A DNA stretch of 64,000 bases from Flavisphingomonas formosensis. Lineage in GTDB: Bacteria; Pseudomonadota; Alphaproteobacteria; Sphingomonadales; Sphingomonadaceae. Where the stretch lies: the NCBI RefSeq assembly GCF_009755815.1, contig NZ_WRPK01000012.1, positions 1 through 64,000 of the forward strand, written 5' to 3'. The notes beneath the pieces are model-generated. The model had not been told where the DNA came from. It searched no databases and saw only the letters and a program-made list of their open reading frames with translations. Shown one piece after another: positions 27,951-36,265 of this stretch. The translations under genes and the position numbers were made by a program. Numbering within the stretch: the stretch's first letter is position 1; each line of letters starts with the position of its first letter.

Positions 27951-28229
27951 GCCGAGACGTCAGGAGCAAAGCCTCGCACATCCCATCCGTCGCCCTTGTC
28001 AGGGCCGGTCTCCAATGACTCTTTCCACAGCATAAGCCCTTCCCAAAGAAAGACATCGGCCCCCTGCCTTCGCAGGGCAACGAGAACGGCTCAGTTCGTT
28101 CGAGACTGCCGGTCACCGCGGATCTTATATTTCGCCGGATCGGCCCTACATATGTTCCATCGCGCCCATTCCCTAGCAGGGGCGCGGCCGAGAGACTGTC
28201 GCGCTCCCGCTTTCAAAGGAGTCGGAGCT

Positions 28230-28466
28230 ATGCCGACCGTTCCAGGTTTTATGACATTAGCAGAGATGCGTGAGCACGCGATGGCATGCGCCAGAGAGGC
28301 GACCGATCCGCTCGTGGCGCAACAATATCTGGATTTGGTAGGAAGTTATGACGCAGCGCTCAGCGAGTTGTGCGATACCGGTTCGACGATCGTTCCAGAA
28401 TTGCATGCTCTTACCATTCCGTGGCGATCGGTGCCACTCTGGTTTTCCAATGTTCCCATAAAATAG
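28230..28466 (+). CDS. Small hypothetical protein
   Basis: 78 residues from ATG 28230, with AAAGGAG and GGAG upstream. It looks helical and cytoplasmic: MTLAEMREHAMACAREATDP, then DLVGSYDAALSEL. The pattern resembles small sphingomonad proteins built around a helical pair, but no family name is secure. The frame is open to 27996 without coding character. It lies alone and converges with the minus-strand thioesterase operon. Confidence 0.5.
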   Translation: MPTVPGFMTLAEMREHAMACAREATDPLVAQQYLDLVGSYDAALSELCDTGSTIVPELHALTIPWRSVPLWFSNVPIK

Positions 28467-28485
28467 ATCTCGACCTCCTTTTCCC

Positions 28486-28695
28486 CTAGCTGCCGCCTTT
28501 ACTGTTGGCATCAAAACAGCAATAGCCGTGGTCCCGCACAAGCTGCTCCGCTTCGAGCATGCTTTCGTCGGCTCCATCCAACTCGGCCGTTTTCAGGAAG
28601 ATCCACGGGCCGAGTTCGGATGGCAACCGAGATCCAGTGGCGTCCCCGCTCAGCGCCCACAGCGCGTTCGCACCCATAAAACACCATATTTTCAT
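28486..28695 (-). CDS. Small hypothetical protein coupled to the thioesterase
   Basis: 69 residues (MKIWCFMGANALWALSGDAT and so on; ends in a Cys-Cys pair, GYCCFDANSKGGS). The ATG overlaps the thioesterase stop (ATGA), implying translational coupling; there is no separate ribosome site. No domain is recognised. Being third in a tight operon is the main evidence that it is real. Confidence 0.5.
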   Translation of the reverse strand: MKIWCFMGANALWALSGDATGSRLPSELGPWIFLKTAELDGADESMLEAEQLVRDHGYCCFDANSKGGS

Positions 28696-29132
28696 TGGAC
28701 GCTCATCGTATCGACGATCCCGAGCAAACGCGCTGCAGCCCCCTGGGGCACGACGGTGAGCCGCTGGGTGAGCGTATCGATGCAACACCAGCAGGATGAG
28801 GCCTCCACTATGATCTGCCCATCCCGGACGATCTTGGTCCCATACCATGCCCTCGCCCGCCGTACGGACTGGAGCCTGACTTCGATCGACAGCCGATCGC
28901 CAGAGAAAGCGGGTTTGCGATAGTCGATCTCGTGCCGAACGGCGAGCCAATCGAACCGTAAGCGCTCGACGGCATCTGCGCTCTCCATCCATTGATCATG
29001 GACCGCCTTCTCTATCCACCGCAGATAGATGCTGTTGTTGACATGACCATGTCGATCGATGTCTTCCGCCACCACACGCACCGTCGGATGTCGCACAGGG
29101 ACCTCGGACAGGAGGTCCGCATTCATGCTCAT
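28692..29132 (-). CDS. Acyl-CoA thioesterase (4-HBT hotdog family)
   Basis: 146 residues with a single hotdog domain. The catalytic-region pattern EDIDRHGHVNNSIYLRWIEK is typical of YbgC/FadM-like enzymes (Asp followed by GHVNN). It hydrolyses acyl-CoA thioesters in the cytoplasm; chain length is unknown. GGAAG lies upstream of ATG 29132, which itself overlaps the stop of the preceding gene. It is the central gene of a coupled three-gene operon. Confidence 0.85.
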   Translation of the reverse strand: MSMNADLLSEVPVRHPTVRVVAEDIDRHGHVNNSIYLRWIEKAVHDQWMESADAVERLRFDWLAVRHEIDYRKPAFSGDRLSIEVRLQSVRRARAWYGTKIVRDGQIIVEASSCWCCIDTLTQRLTVVPQGAAARLLGIVDTMSVQ

Positions 29133-29425
29133 TTGCGCTTCCGGTCCGGGGTGCGGGGTCCGAAAGCGCCGGCCGGCCGGCCGGTCATTTCCTGAGTCAA
29201 GGGAACGCCGCGCCCCGCTACCGAGAGCGGCGTGCGTGGGACGGCAGCGGTTACGACCTTGTCGGCATAGATACGCCTGATCACCGCCGCGGCATGGCCG
29301 GACTGCAGAACGACTCGCGTATAGCCGCCGGGCAGAGTTTCGATCGAACTGATGAGCGCCTCATGGGTCGCACAGGTCTTGGTCACGTGAGATTGCGCGA
29401 CGTCGATAATCATGGCTCTGGACAT
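29129..29425 (-). CDS. Hypothetical protein, first gene of the thioesterase operon
   Basis: 98 residues from ATG 29425, with GGGGAG five bases upstream, a strong site. The body is beta-alpha mixed (THEALISSIETLPGGYTRVV, SGHAAAVIRRIYADKVVTAA) and ends in a basic tail, RTPDRKRK. No family is recognised. Its TGA overlaps the thioesterase ATG. The basic tail could bind nucleic acid or be disordered. Confidence 0.6.
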   Translation of the reverse strand: MSRAMIIDVAQSHVTKTCATHEALISSIETLPGGYTRVVLQSGHAAAVIRRIYADKVVTAAVPRTPLSVAGRGVPLTQEMTGRPAGAFGPRTPDRKRK

Positions 29426-29808
29426 ACAGGCTCCCCTGGTAAGCGGGAGCACTCTGTCTCTCAGCCGTCAGCGCTTACGGCAAAATGCCGACGATCATTT
29501 ACCGATAGCATGGATCGCGAAGTTCTCCCAACGATTAAGGATCGCGATCGGATTCGCCTGTTTGCGCAAGCCGGCGCGAATTAAATGCCGACACCCCTGC
29601 CCATCTCCGGCGCCGCTTCGGCACGCAACCGCGCTGAATGCGCTTTGCAGACGATGCGATCTGACAGGCAGTCATGCGAGAGGGATCATCGCTATCCGCG
29701 TGTCCTCCTCGCAAACGAACCTTCGAAAACATCGGGCCTCCCCAAAACCACCGCCCGGCTATATGGCCGTCTCGTCCCAGCGGAAGAGAGAGGCAGGACC
29801 CATCCACC
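29426..29808. other. 383-base divergent intergenic region
   Basis: Lies between the thioesterase operon and the HMG-CoA-lyase-type gene. It must carry both promoters. No palindrome, repeat or conserved RNA was recognised; open stretches here are Arg/Ser/Pro-rich and look non-coding. Confidence 0.3.
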
Positions 29809-30714
29809 ATGTCGACCCATCGCATCGAGATCGTCGAAGTCTCACCGCGCGACGGGCTTCAGAATGAGAAGCGCCTGTTCACCACCGCGCAGAAGATCAC
29901 ACTGATCGAGCATATGGTCGCTGCCGGTGCGAAGCGGATCGAGATCGCGAGCTTCGTGCGCGCGGACCGGGTACCACAAATGGCCGATGCGGAGGAGGTG
30001 ATCACGGGCTTCGCGGCGCCGGACGACGTCGTCACCATCGGCCTCGTCATGAACAAGCGCGGCCTGTTCCGCGCGCTGGATACCGCAATCCGCCAGATCG
30101 GCGCGGTCTGCATCACCACGGATAGCTTCGCAACCCGCAACCAGGGCCAGACGTCCGAGGAATCGGTAGCGGTCGCCGCCGATCTCGTCCGCTTCGCCCA
30201 TGCCGAGGGCCGGCCCGCGCAGGTGACGATCGCCGCCGCCTTCGGCTGCCCGTTCGAGGGCGAGGTCGATCGCGCCCGCGTCGTCGACATCGCCCGACGG
30301 GTTGCCGATGCCGGCCCGGTCGAGATCGCGCTTGCCGATACGATCGGCGTCGCGGTACCCCGCCAGACTTACGATCTCGTCAGCGAAGTGCGCGCGGCGA
30401 TCGCTCCGATCCCGGTCCGCGTCCATCTCCACAACACGCGCAACACCGGCATCGCCAATGCCTGGGCCGCGCTGGAGGCCGGCGCCGCCACCCTGGACAG
30501 CGCGGTTGGCGGCATCGGCGGCTGCCCCTTCGCGCCGAACGCCACAGGCAATATCGCGACCGAGGATCTGCTCTATCTGCTCGATCGCTCCGGCGTGGCC
30601 ACCGGCCTCGATCTGAATCGCACCATCGCCGCCGCTACCTGGCTGGGCGTGCAGATGGAACGCGAACTGCCTGCCATGGTCAGCCGCGCGGGCGGCTTTC
30701 CGCACGGCGCATGA
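29809..30714 (+). CDS. Hydroxymethylglutaryl-CoA lyase family protein
   Basis: 301 residues, TIM-barrel lyase of the HMGL-like family. The N-terminal metal/catalytic segment is VEVSPRDGLQNE, the metal-binding His pair is in VHLHNTRNTGIANA, and the catalytic Cys is in the signature GGIGGCPFAPNATGN. It cleaves 3-hydroxy-3-methylglutaryl-CoA or a related 3-hydroxyacyl-CoA to a ketone body or ketoacid plus acetyl-CoA. The adjacent CaiB-type CoA-transferase makes a CoA-transfer/lyase pair likely, as in leucine, itaconate or isoprenoid-acid breakdown. AGGA lies ten bases before ATG 29809. Confidence 0.88.
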   Translation: MSTHRIEIVEVSPRDGLQNEKRLFTTAQKITLIEHMVAAGAKRIEIASFVRADRVPQMADAEEVITGFAAPDDVVTIGLVMNKRGLFRALDTAIRQIGAVCITTDSFATRNQGQTSEESVAVAADLVRFAHAEGRPAQVTIAAAFGCPFEGEVDRARVVDIARRVADAGPVEIALADTIGVAVPRQTYDLVSEVRAAIAPIPVRVHLHNTRNTGIANAWAALEAGAATLDSAVGGIGGCPFAPNATGNIATEDLLYLLDRSGVATGLDLNRTIAAATWLGVQMERELPAMVSRAGGFPHGA

Positions 30715-30735
30715 CGAAGGCACAGGGAGATTGCC

Positions 30736-31929
30736 ATGAACGACAGTCAAGGCGCGCTCGCCGGCATCCGCGTCATCGAGCTCGGCCAGCTCATCGCCGG
30801 CCCGTTTTGCGGCCAGCTGCTCGGCGACATGGGTGCCGAGGTTATCAAGGTAGAGCCGCCCGAACAGGGCGATCCGATGCGCCAGTGGGGCAATGGCGAA
30901 ACCAAGGTCTGGTGGGAGGTGATCGCCCGCAACAAGAAGTCGGTCTCGGCCAATCTGCGCGTGCCGGATGGGCAGGAAATCGTCCGCCGCCTCGCCTCCG
31001 AGGCTGATATCCTCATCGAGAATTTCAAACCCGGCACCATGGAGAAATGGGGCCTCGGCCCCACCGAGCTGCACGCACTCAATCCACGCCTGATCATCGT
31101 GCGCGTCTCCGGCTATGGCCAGACCGGCCCCTATGCCGCACGCGCCGGCTTCGGTGGGATCGGCGAGGCGATGGGCGGCTGGCGCTACATCGTCGGCGAC
31201 GCGGATCGCCCGCCGAGCCGCATGGGCATCTCGATCGGCGATACGCTAGCGGCGACCTATGGCTGTATGGGCGCTCTCGCCGCGCTGCAGGCGCGCGAGC
31301 GGACCGGCCGCGGCCAGGTCGTCGACAGCGCGCTCTATGAATCGGTGCTGCAGGTGATGGAAAGCCTGGTGCCGGAATATGCGATGTCCGGCTATGTCCG
31401 CAAACGCTCGGGCTCGATTCTCGAAGGCATAGCGCCATCGAACGTCTATCCCTGCAGCGACGGCGAATATCTGATCGGCGCCAATCAGGATGCCATCTTC
31501 GTCCGCCTCTGCCAGGCGATGGACCGGCCGGAGCTGGCGCAGGATCCGCGCTACGCCACCCATATCGCCCGCGGCCAGCGCCAGGCCGAGCTCGACCGCC
31601 TCATCGCCGACTGGATGCGCACGCGGACCATCGCCGAGGTGGAGGCGCTGATGGTCGCGCACAGCATTCCCGCCGGCCGCATCTTCCGTGCCGAGGACAT
31701 GCTGGCCGATCCGCATTTCGCGGCGCGCGAGGCGCTCGTCGAGGTCGAAAGCCCGCGTTGCGGCACGGTCGTCATGCAAAACGCCTTTCCGCGCCTCTCC
31801 GATACGCCGAGTAGCGTCCGCACTCCCGCGCCCGTAGGCATCGGCGAGCATAATGAGCAGGTCTATCGCGATCTGCTCGGCATGGATGACACGGAACTCG
31901 TCCGTCTGCATACGGCCGGGGCGATCTGA
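30736..31929 (+). CDS. CaiB/BaiF family (class III) CoA-transferase
   Basis: 397 residues, the standard length. It opens GIRVIELGQLIAGPFCGQLL and DMGAEVIKVEPPEQGDPMRQ. The catalytic Asp lies in GRGQVVDSALYESVL. It transfers CoA between carboxylic acids through an aspartyl-CoA thioester. It starts 21 bases after the lyase gene with AGGGAGA five bases upstream, so both are in one operon. Together they would activate a dicarboxylic or hydroxy acid and then cleave it; the substrate is not shown by sequence. Confidence 0.9.
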   Translation: MNDSQGALAGIRVIELGQLIAGPFCGQLLGDMGAEVIKVEPPEQGDPMRQWGNGETKVWWEVIARNKKSVSANLRVPDGQEIVRRLASEADILIENFKPGTMEKWGLGPTELHALNPRLIIVRVSGYGQTGPYAARAGFGGIGEAMGGWRYIVGDADRPPSRMGISIGDTLAATYGCMGALAALQARERTGRGQVVDSALYESVLQVMESLVPEYAMSGYVRKRSGSILEGIAPSNVYPCSDGEYLIGANQDAIFVRLCQAMDRPELAQDPRYATHIARGQRQAELDRLIADWMRTRTIAEVEALMVAHSIPAGRIFRAEDMLADPHFAAREALVEVESPRCGTVVMQNAFPRLSDTPSSVRTPAPVGIGEHNEQVYRDLLGMDDTELVRLHTAGAI

Positions 31930-32022
31930 CGAAACGTCCGTGCGCTACCACACGCAGCGGACTCGGCCTGGCCGGAACAATCTGTATAGAGATTTGCATC
32001 CGCCATGGGCTGCGAGGAACGA

Positions 32023-33021
32023 GTGTCCGCTTCGCTTGCTATCGATGCCGAAGATGTGCGCGATGCCGCGCGCCTGATTGCCGGTAAGGCCGTGCGCACC
32101 CCCCTGCTCGAGTTCGCGCCGCTCAACGACCGCGTCGGCCGGCGGGTTCTGGTGAAGTTCGAAGGCGCGCAGCATACCGGATCGTTCAAGTTCCGCGGCG
32201 CCTATAACCGGCTGGCGCGGATCGCACCGGAGGACCGCGCCGCCGGCGTTGTCGCCTGGTCGTCGGGTAACCATGCCCAGGGCGTTGCCGCCGCGGCCCG
32301 CCTGCTCGGTATTGCGGCTACTATCGTGATGCCGGCCGACGCCCCAGCGATCAAGCTGGCCAACACTCGCGCGCTCGGCGCCGAGATCGTCGCTTATGAC
32401 CGCCTGAGCGAATCGCGCGAAGCGATCGCGACCGCCCTCGCCGCGGAACGGCGCGCCACGCTAGTCCCCTCCTATGACGATCCCCACATCATCGCCGGGC
32501 AGGGCACGATCGGCCTGGAGATCCTCGAACAGGCTGCGGACGCAGGGGCAAGCCTCAACCAGCTCCTCGTCAACTGCGGCGGCGGCGGCCTCGTCGGCGG
32601 CATCGCCACCGTGGTCAAGGATGCGGCGCCCGATATCGCCATCTATTCGGTCGAGCCCGCCGCGTTCGACGATACCGCACGATCGCTCGCCAGCGGCCGG
32701 CGCGAACCGATCGTGAAGGGCGCCGTCTCGATCTGCGATGCGCTGCTCGCGCCCATCCCGGGCGAACTCACCTTCCCGATCAACCTCGCCTTGCTAACCG
32801 GCGGCCTCAGCGTCAGCGACGCCCAGGTCAAGGCGGCGATGCGCTTCGCGTTCGAGGCGATGAAGCTGGTGATCGAGCCCGGCGGGGCCGTCTCGCTCGC
32901 CGCGATCCTGCACGGCATCGCGCCGGCCACGGACGGCGACAGCGCGATCGTCATCTCGGGCGCCAATGTCGATCCCGCCCTGTATGCGGAGATTATCGGT
33001 CAAGCCGCCGTGGGCGGCTGA
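32023..33021 (+). CDS. Threonine/serine dehydratase (PLP, fold type II)
   Basis: 332 residues from GTG 32023, which has GAGGAA five bases upstream; ATG 32005 (338 residues) is possible but lacks a ribosome site. The PLP lysine is in HTGSFKFRGAYN, the phosphate cup is NCGGGGLVGG, and SSGNHAQGVA is typical. There is no C-terminal ACT domain, so it is the catabolic or single-domain type. It deaminates threonine or serine (or hydroxyaspartate) to a keto acid and ammonia. It may be cotranscribed with the CoA-transferase, 93 bases upstream. Confidence 0.86.
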   Translation: MSASLAIDAEDVRDAARLIAGKAVRTPLLEFAPLNDRVGRRVLVKFEGAQHTGSFKFRGAYNRLARIAPEDRAAGVVAWSSGNHAQGVAAAARLLGIAATIVMPADAPAIKLANTRALGAEIVAYDRLSESREAIATALAAERRATLVPSYDDPHIIAGQGTIGLEILEQAADAGASLNQLLVNCGGGGLVGGIATVVKDAAPDIAIYSVEPAAFDDTARSLASGRREPIVKGAVSICDALLAPIPGELTFPINLALLTGGLSVSDAQVKAAMRFAFEAMKLVIEPGGAVSLAAILHGIAPATDGDSAIVISGANVDPALYAEIIGQAAVGG

Positions 33022-33043
33022 CGCGCTGCGGAAAGCCGCGACG

Positions 33044-33889
33044 CTACGCGCCTTCCTCCGCCCCGCGCGCATCGATCAGCGCCTGGATCCTCGCGCCATC
33101 CTCCGCCGTCACCGGATTATAGACGATCATGCTGAGATCGGGCCGGCCATCCACCGCGAAAGCCGAATATTCGACGGTGATCGGTCCCAGAATGGGGTGC
33201 TTCAGATGCTTCGTGCCCTCGCCATGGCCACGCACGTCATAATCGCCCCACATCCGCTCGAAATCCGGACTCAGCAGGCACAGCTCCTCGATCAGCGGTG
33301 CCACCTCGGCCGACGCGCCGGCCCGGGCCGCATCCACCCGGAACGCGCCGAGCACGAACCGTGCCACGCTTTCCCAATCATATTGCGCAGCGCGGGAGCG
33401 CGGATCGAGAAATATGGAGCGCAGGATGTTGCGCTGGCCCGGCGGTAGCGCGCCATAATCGGTCAACATCGCCGCCACCGCGCGGTTCCAGGCCACGACG
33501 TCCCACGTCGCCGTTCGGATCAGCGCCGGGCTCGGCTCCAGCGCGTCCAGCACGCGTTGCAGCCGCGGCGTCACGCCCTCACCCTTGCGATAGCGTGCAT
33601 CCGGCGGATGGCCGAGCCCGAGCAGGAAAAGATGCTCGCGCTCGACGTCGGTCAGCATCAGGGCCGCCGCGATACGCTCCAGCACGTCAGCCGAGGGCGC
33701 TCCGCCCCGCCCCTGCTCCAGCCATGTATACCATGTCGGGCTGATGTTCGCGCGCAGCGCCACCTCCTCGCGCCGCAGGCCTGCAGTGCGCCGCCGCGCC
33801 TGCGAATAGCCGAACGCGGCTGGATCCAGTCTCGCGCGGCGATCCTTGAGATAGTGGCCGAGCAGATTCTCGATCGGGGCGTCGCTCAT
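33044..33889 (-). CDS. XRE-family regulator with MmyB-like ligand domain
   Basis: 281 residues. The N-terminal helix-turn-helix (about 25-85) has TAGLRREEVALRANISPTWY, TWLEQGRG and then PSADVLERIAAAL. The C-terminal MmyB-like PAS-type domain (about 105-265) has TWDVVAWNRAVAAMLTDYG and FLDPRSRAAQYDWESVARF. Such regulators commonly repress a divergently transcribed oxidoreductase, and here an atypical SDR starts 94 bases away on the other strand. The likely signal is a fatty acid or similar hydrophobic ligand, by analogy only. Confidence 0.9.
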   Translation of the reverse strand: MSDAPIENLLGHYLKDRRARLDPAAFGYSQARRRTAGLRREEVALRANISPTWYTWLEQGRGGAPSADVLERIAAALMLTDVEREHLFLLGLGHPPDARYRKGEGVTPRLQRVLDALEPSPALIRTATWDVVAWNRAVAAMLTDYGALPPGQRNILRSIFLDPRSRAAQYDWESVARFVLGAFRVDAARAGASAEVAPLIEELCLLSPDFERMWGDYDVRGHGEGTKHLKHPILGPITVEYSAFAVDGRPDLSMIVYNPVTAEDGARIQALIDARGAEEGA

Positions 33890-33982
33890 CCTGTTAGCTA
33901 TTTCACCATGATAACGTCACTACTTTAACAGAATAGCAGATACTCCCATGGTCGTCTCCGGCAAAGCATGGAGACTGTTTCG

Positions 33983-34879
33983 ATGCGTGTATTCGTTACC
34001 GGCGCTTCCGGATTCATCGGTTCCGCCGTGGTCGGGGAACTGCTCGCCGCAGGCCATGGCGTTCTCGGCCTCACCCGCTCGGATGAGGGCGCTTCCGCGC
34101 TCGCTGCCGCCGGCGCCGAGGCGCTGCGCGCCACGCTCGAGGATTTGGAGACGCTGAGAGCCGCCGCCGCACGTTCGGATGCCGTCATCCACCTCGCCTT
34201 CAACCATGATTTCTCTCGCTATCTCGCCAATTGTGAAGAGGATCGCCGCGTCGTCGAAACGCTCGGTGCAGCGCTTGCCGGCTCGGGCCGTCCGCTGATC
34301 GTCACCTCCGGCACCGGCATGTCCCGCACCGCGCCGGGCAAGGTCGCGAGTGAGGAAGACGCCGCCGCCCCTTCCTCTCTAGCCCCCCGTGCCGCATCGG
34401 AGGAAGCGGCCCTCGCCGCCGCGTCGTCCGGCGCCGCCGTGTCGGTGGTCCGCCTGCCGCAAGTCCATGACACGCGCCGGCAGGGCCTCATCAGCTATGC
34501 GATAGCGATCGCCCGCGCAAAGGGCGTGTCAGCCTATATCGGCGACGGCGGCAACCGTTGGCCCGCCGCCCATCGGCTCGACACCGCGCGCCTCTACCGG
34601 CTGGCCCTCGAAAAGGCGGAGCCCGGCGCCATCTATCATGCCGTCGCTGAGGAAGGCGTCTCGCTACGCGCCATCGCGGAGACGATCGGCCAACGCCTGG
34701 CGCTGCCGGTGGCCTCGCTCGCCCCTGATGAAGCCGAAGCACATTTCGGCTGGCTCGCCGCCTTTGCGGAACGCGACCTGCCAGCCTCGAGCGCCCTGAC
34801 ACAGCAGCGGCTCGACTGGCAGCCCACCGGACCCGGGCTGATCGCCGATCTCGAGCGGCTGGAGGAGGACCAAGGCTAA
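33983..34879 (+). CDS. Atypical extended SDR / NAD-dependent epimerase-like protein
   Basis: 298 residues. The NAD(P) loop is VFVTGASGFIGSAVVGELLA and the sequence has VIHLAFNHD and VRLPQVHD segments. The usual catalytic YxxxK is not visible; the equivalent region reads APRAASEEAALAAAS, so chemistry may differ from classical SDRs. It is probably controlled by the divergent MmyB-like regulator. ATG 33983 is favoured by GGAG nine bases upstream over ATG 33968. A terminator-like hairpin lies about 120 bases after the stop. Confidence 0.85.
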   Translation: MRVFVTGASGFIGSAVVGELLAAGHGVLGLTRSDEGASALAAAGAEALRATLEDLETLRAAAARSDAVIHLAFNHDFSRYLANCEEDRRVVETLGAALAGSGRPLIVTSGTGMSRTAPGKVASEEDAAAPSSLAPRAASEEAALAAASSGAAVSVVRLPQVHDTRRQGLISYAIAIARAKGVSAYIGDGGNRWPAAHRLDTARLYRLALEKAEPGAIYHAVAEEGVSLRAIAETIGQRLALPVASLAPDEAEAHFGWLAAFAERDLPASSALTQQRLDWQPTGPGLIADLERLEEDQG

Positions 34880-34999
34880 CCGGCCTGCGGATTTTACAAT
34901 ATTTGACTGTGGCTTAGCCGTGAATGTTGCTAATCGCAGCTCTCGTCACGCGGACCACGCGACCGCGCGGAGCCGTCCTAGCGAGGGCTCCAGCGACTT

Positions 35000-35034
35000 G
35001 GCCCGGCACGCACCCCACACGTGCCGGGCCATTT
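35000..35034 (+). terminator. Intrinsic terminator-like hairpin after the SDR gene
   Basis: GGCCCGGCACG (35000-35010) pairs perfectly with CGTGCCGGGCC (35020-35030) around a 9-base loop, followed by ATTTT on the plus strand. A second stem, GGAGCC...GGCTCC, lies just before it at about 34970-34991. The distance from the SDR stop leaves room for a separate short transcript. Confidence 0.7.
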
Positions 35035-35066
35035 TCGTCTCACGAGATGATAGCTGCTGAGCGGCA

Positions 35067-35855
35067 TCACGCCGCCAGCCGAAATCTTCGCGCCATCGCC
35101 CCTTCGTCGGACCGCAGCGTCAATACCTTGGCGCCGGCCGCGGTAAGCGCCACGGTATGTTCGAACTGCGCCGAAAGCGATCCGTCTCTGGTGACGACCG
35201 TCCAACCATCGGCCTCGGTTCTCACGGCCCGCCGCCCCTGGTTGAGCATCGGCTCGATCGTGAAGACCATGCCCTCGCGCAGCGCGAGGCCGGTACCGGG
35301 CTTGCCGAAATGCAATATCTGCGGCTCCTCGTGCATGTCCCGACCGATGCCGTGCCCGCAATATTCGCGCACCACCGAATAGCCGTTCCGCTTGGCGTGG
35401 CGCTCGATCGCCCAGCCGATATCGCCGAGCCGCGCGCCCGCGCGTACCGCGCCTATGCCCATCCACAGCGCCTCATAAGCAACCCTGACCAGCCGCGCCG
35501 CAGCCGGCCGCGCCGTTCCGACGAAATATGTCTTGCTCGAATCCGCCATATAGCCGTTTTTCTCGAGCGTGATGTCGAAGTTGACAATGTCTCCATCGCT
35601 CAAAATATCGGTCGGCGAAGGGACGCCGTGGCAAACCACCTGGTTCACCGAGGCATTGATCGCGAACGCATAGCCATATTGGCCTTTGCTGGCCGGCCTC
35701 GCCCCCAATTCACCGACGATGAACGCCTCGACGGCCGCATCCACTTCGAGCGTGGACATGCCGGCCAGCGCAAGACCATCCAGAAAATGGAAGACCGACG
35801 CGAGTAGTCGTCCAGCTTCGGTCATCAATTCGATCTCGTCCGGCCGCTTGGTCAC
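35067..35855 (-). CDS. map: Type I methionine aminopeptidase
   Basis: 262 residues. All metal ligands are visible: the two Asp in IVNFDITLEKNGYMADSSKT, the His in YCGHGIGRDMHEEP, and the Glu residues in VFTIEPML and AQFEHTVAL. The substrate-side His is in VVCHGVPS. It removes N-terminal Met from nascent proteins. It starts with GTG overlapping the TGA of the upstream ParD-like gene (GTGA), so it is coupled to it. This need not be the housekeeping copy; the pairing with a ParD-like protein suggests a paralog with a special role. Confidence 0.9.
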   Translation of the reverse strand: MTKRPDEIELMTEAGRLLASVFHFLDGLALAGMSTLEVDAAVEAFIVGELGARPASKGQYGYAFAINASVNQVVCHGVPSPTDILSDGDIVNFDITLEKNGYMADSSKTYFVGTARPAAARLVRVAYEALWMGIGAVRAGARLGDIGWAIERHAKRNGYSVVREYCGHGIGRDMHEEPQILHFGKPGTGLALREGMVFTIEPMLNQGRRAVRTEADGWTVVTRDGSLSAQFEHTVALTAAGAKVLTLRSDEGAMARRFRLAA

Positions 35856-36064
35856 GCCGCGCGCACCGGCAGGGGCGCGGCGGATACCCCCGCGGCATCC
35901 AGCTCGCGCCGGACGATCTCGTTGAAACTCAGCGTCGGATTGGTTTCGCAGAGCATCCCCACCCTGATCCAGAACGCCGCCTGCGCATTGATCGACCGAA
36001 AGGAGACCGTGCTGGCCTTGCGCACCTGATCGTGCAGATCGTCATCGATATTCACCAGACCCAA
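35852..36064 (-). CDS. ParD-like antitoxin-type protein
   Basis: 70 residues from TTG 36064. GGAGG (36074-36070) lies five bases before that TTG, whereas the in-frame ATG at 36076 overlaps the GGAGG and has no site of its own. The sequence (VNIDDDLHDQVRKAS, SINAQAAFWIRVGMLCETNP, LSFNEIVRREL) matches the ParD-like family, a ribbon-helix-helix type protein. Toxin-antitoxin antitoxins of this class usually precede a toxin; here the downstream coupled gene is a methionine aminopeptidase. Confidence 0.75.
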   Translation of the reverse strand: MGLVNIDDDLHDQVRKASTVSFRSINAQAAFWIRVGMLCETNPTLSFNEIVRRELDAAGVSAAPLPVRAA

Positions 36065-36265
36065 AGTCGCCTCCATATATGATTCGTATATGTGACATAT
36101 GCAATCCGGCGCAAGATCCGAGGAACGGCGCGGCGCCTCGCCGCGTGCAGGACCCGGTCGGCTCCTCTCCGAGTTTGGGTCGAATGCACCATTGCAGGCG
36201 GGGCGGCCGTAACTGGTGGTTCGCAATGGTCAGCTTATCGCGAGCAGCACTGCCGTTTCAGACGA

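Noticed and set aside
29842-31074. 410-codon minus-strand open frame opposite the lyase and CoA-transferase genes
   Set aside because: It spans two plus-strand genes with intact active sites; it shows no family features.
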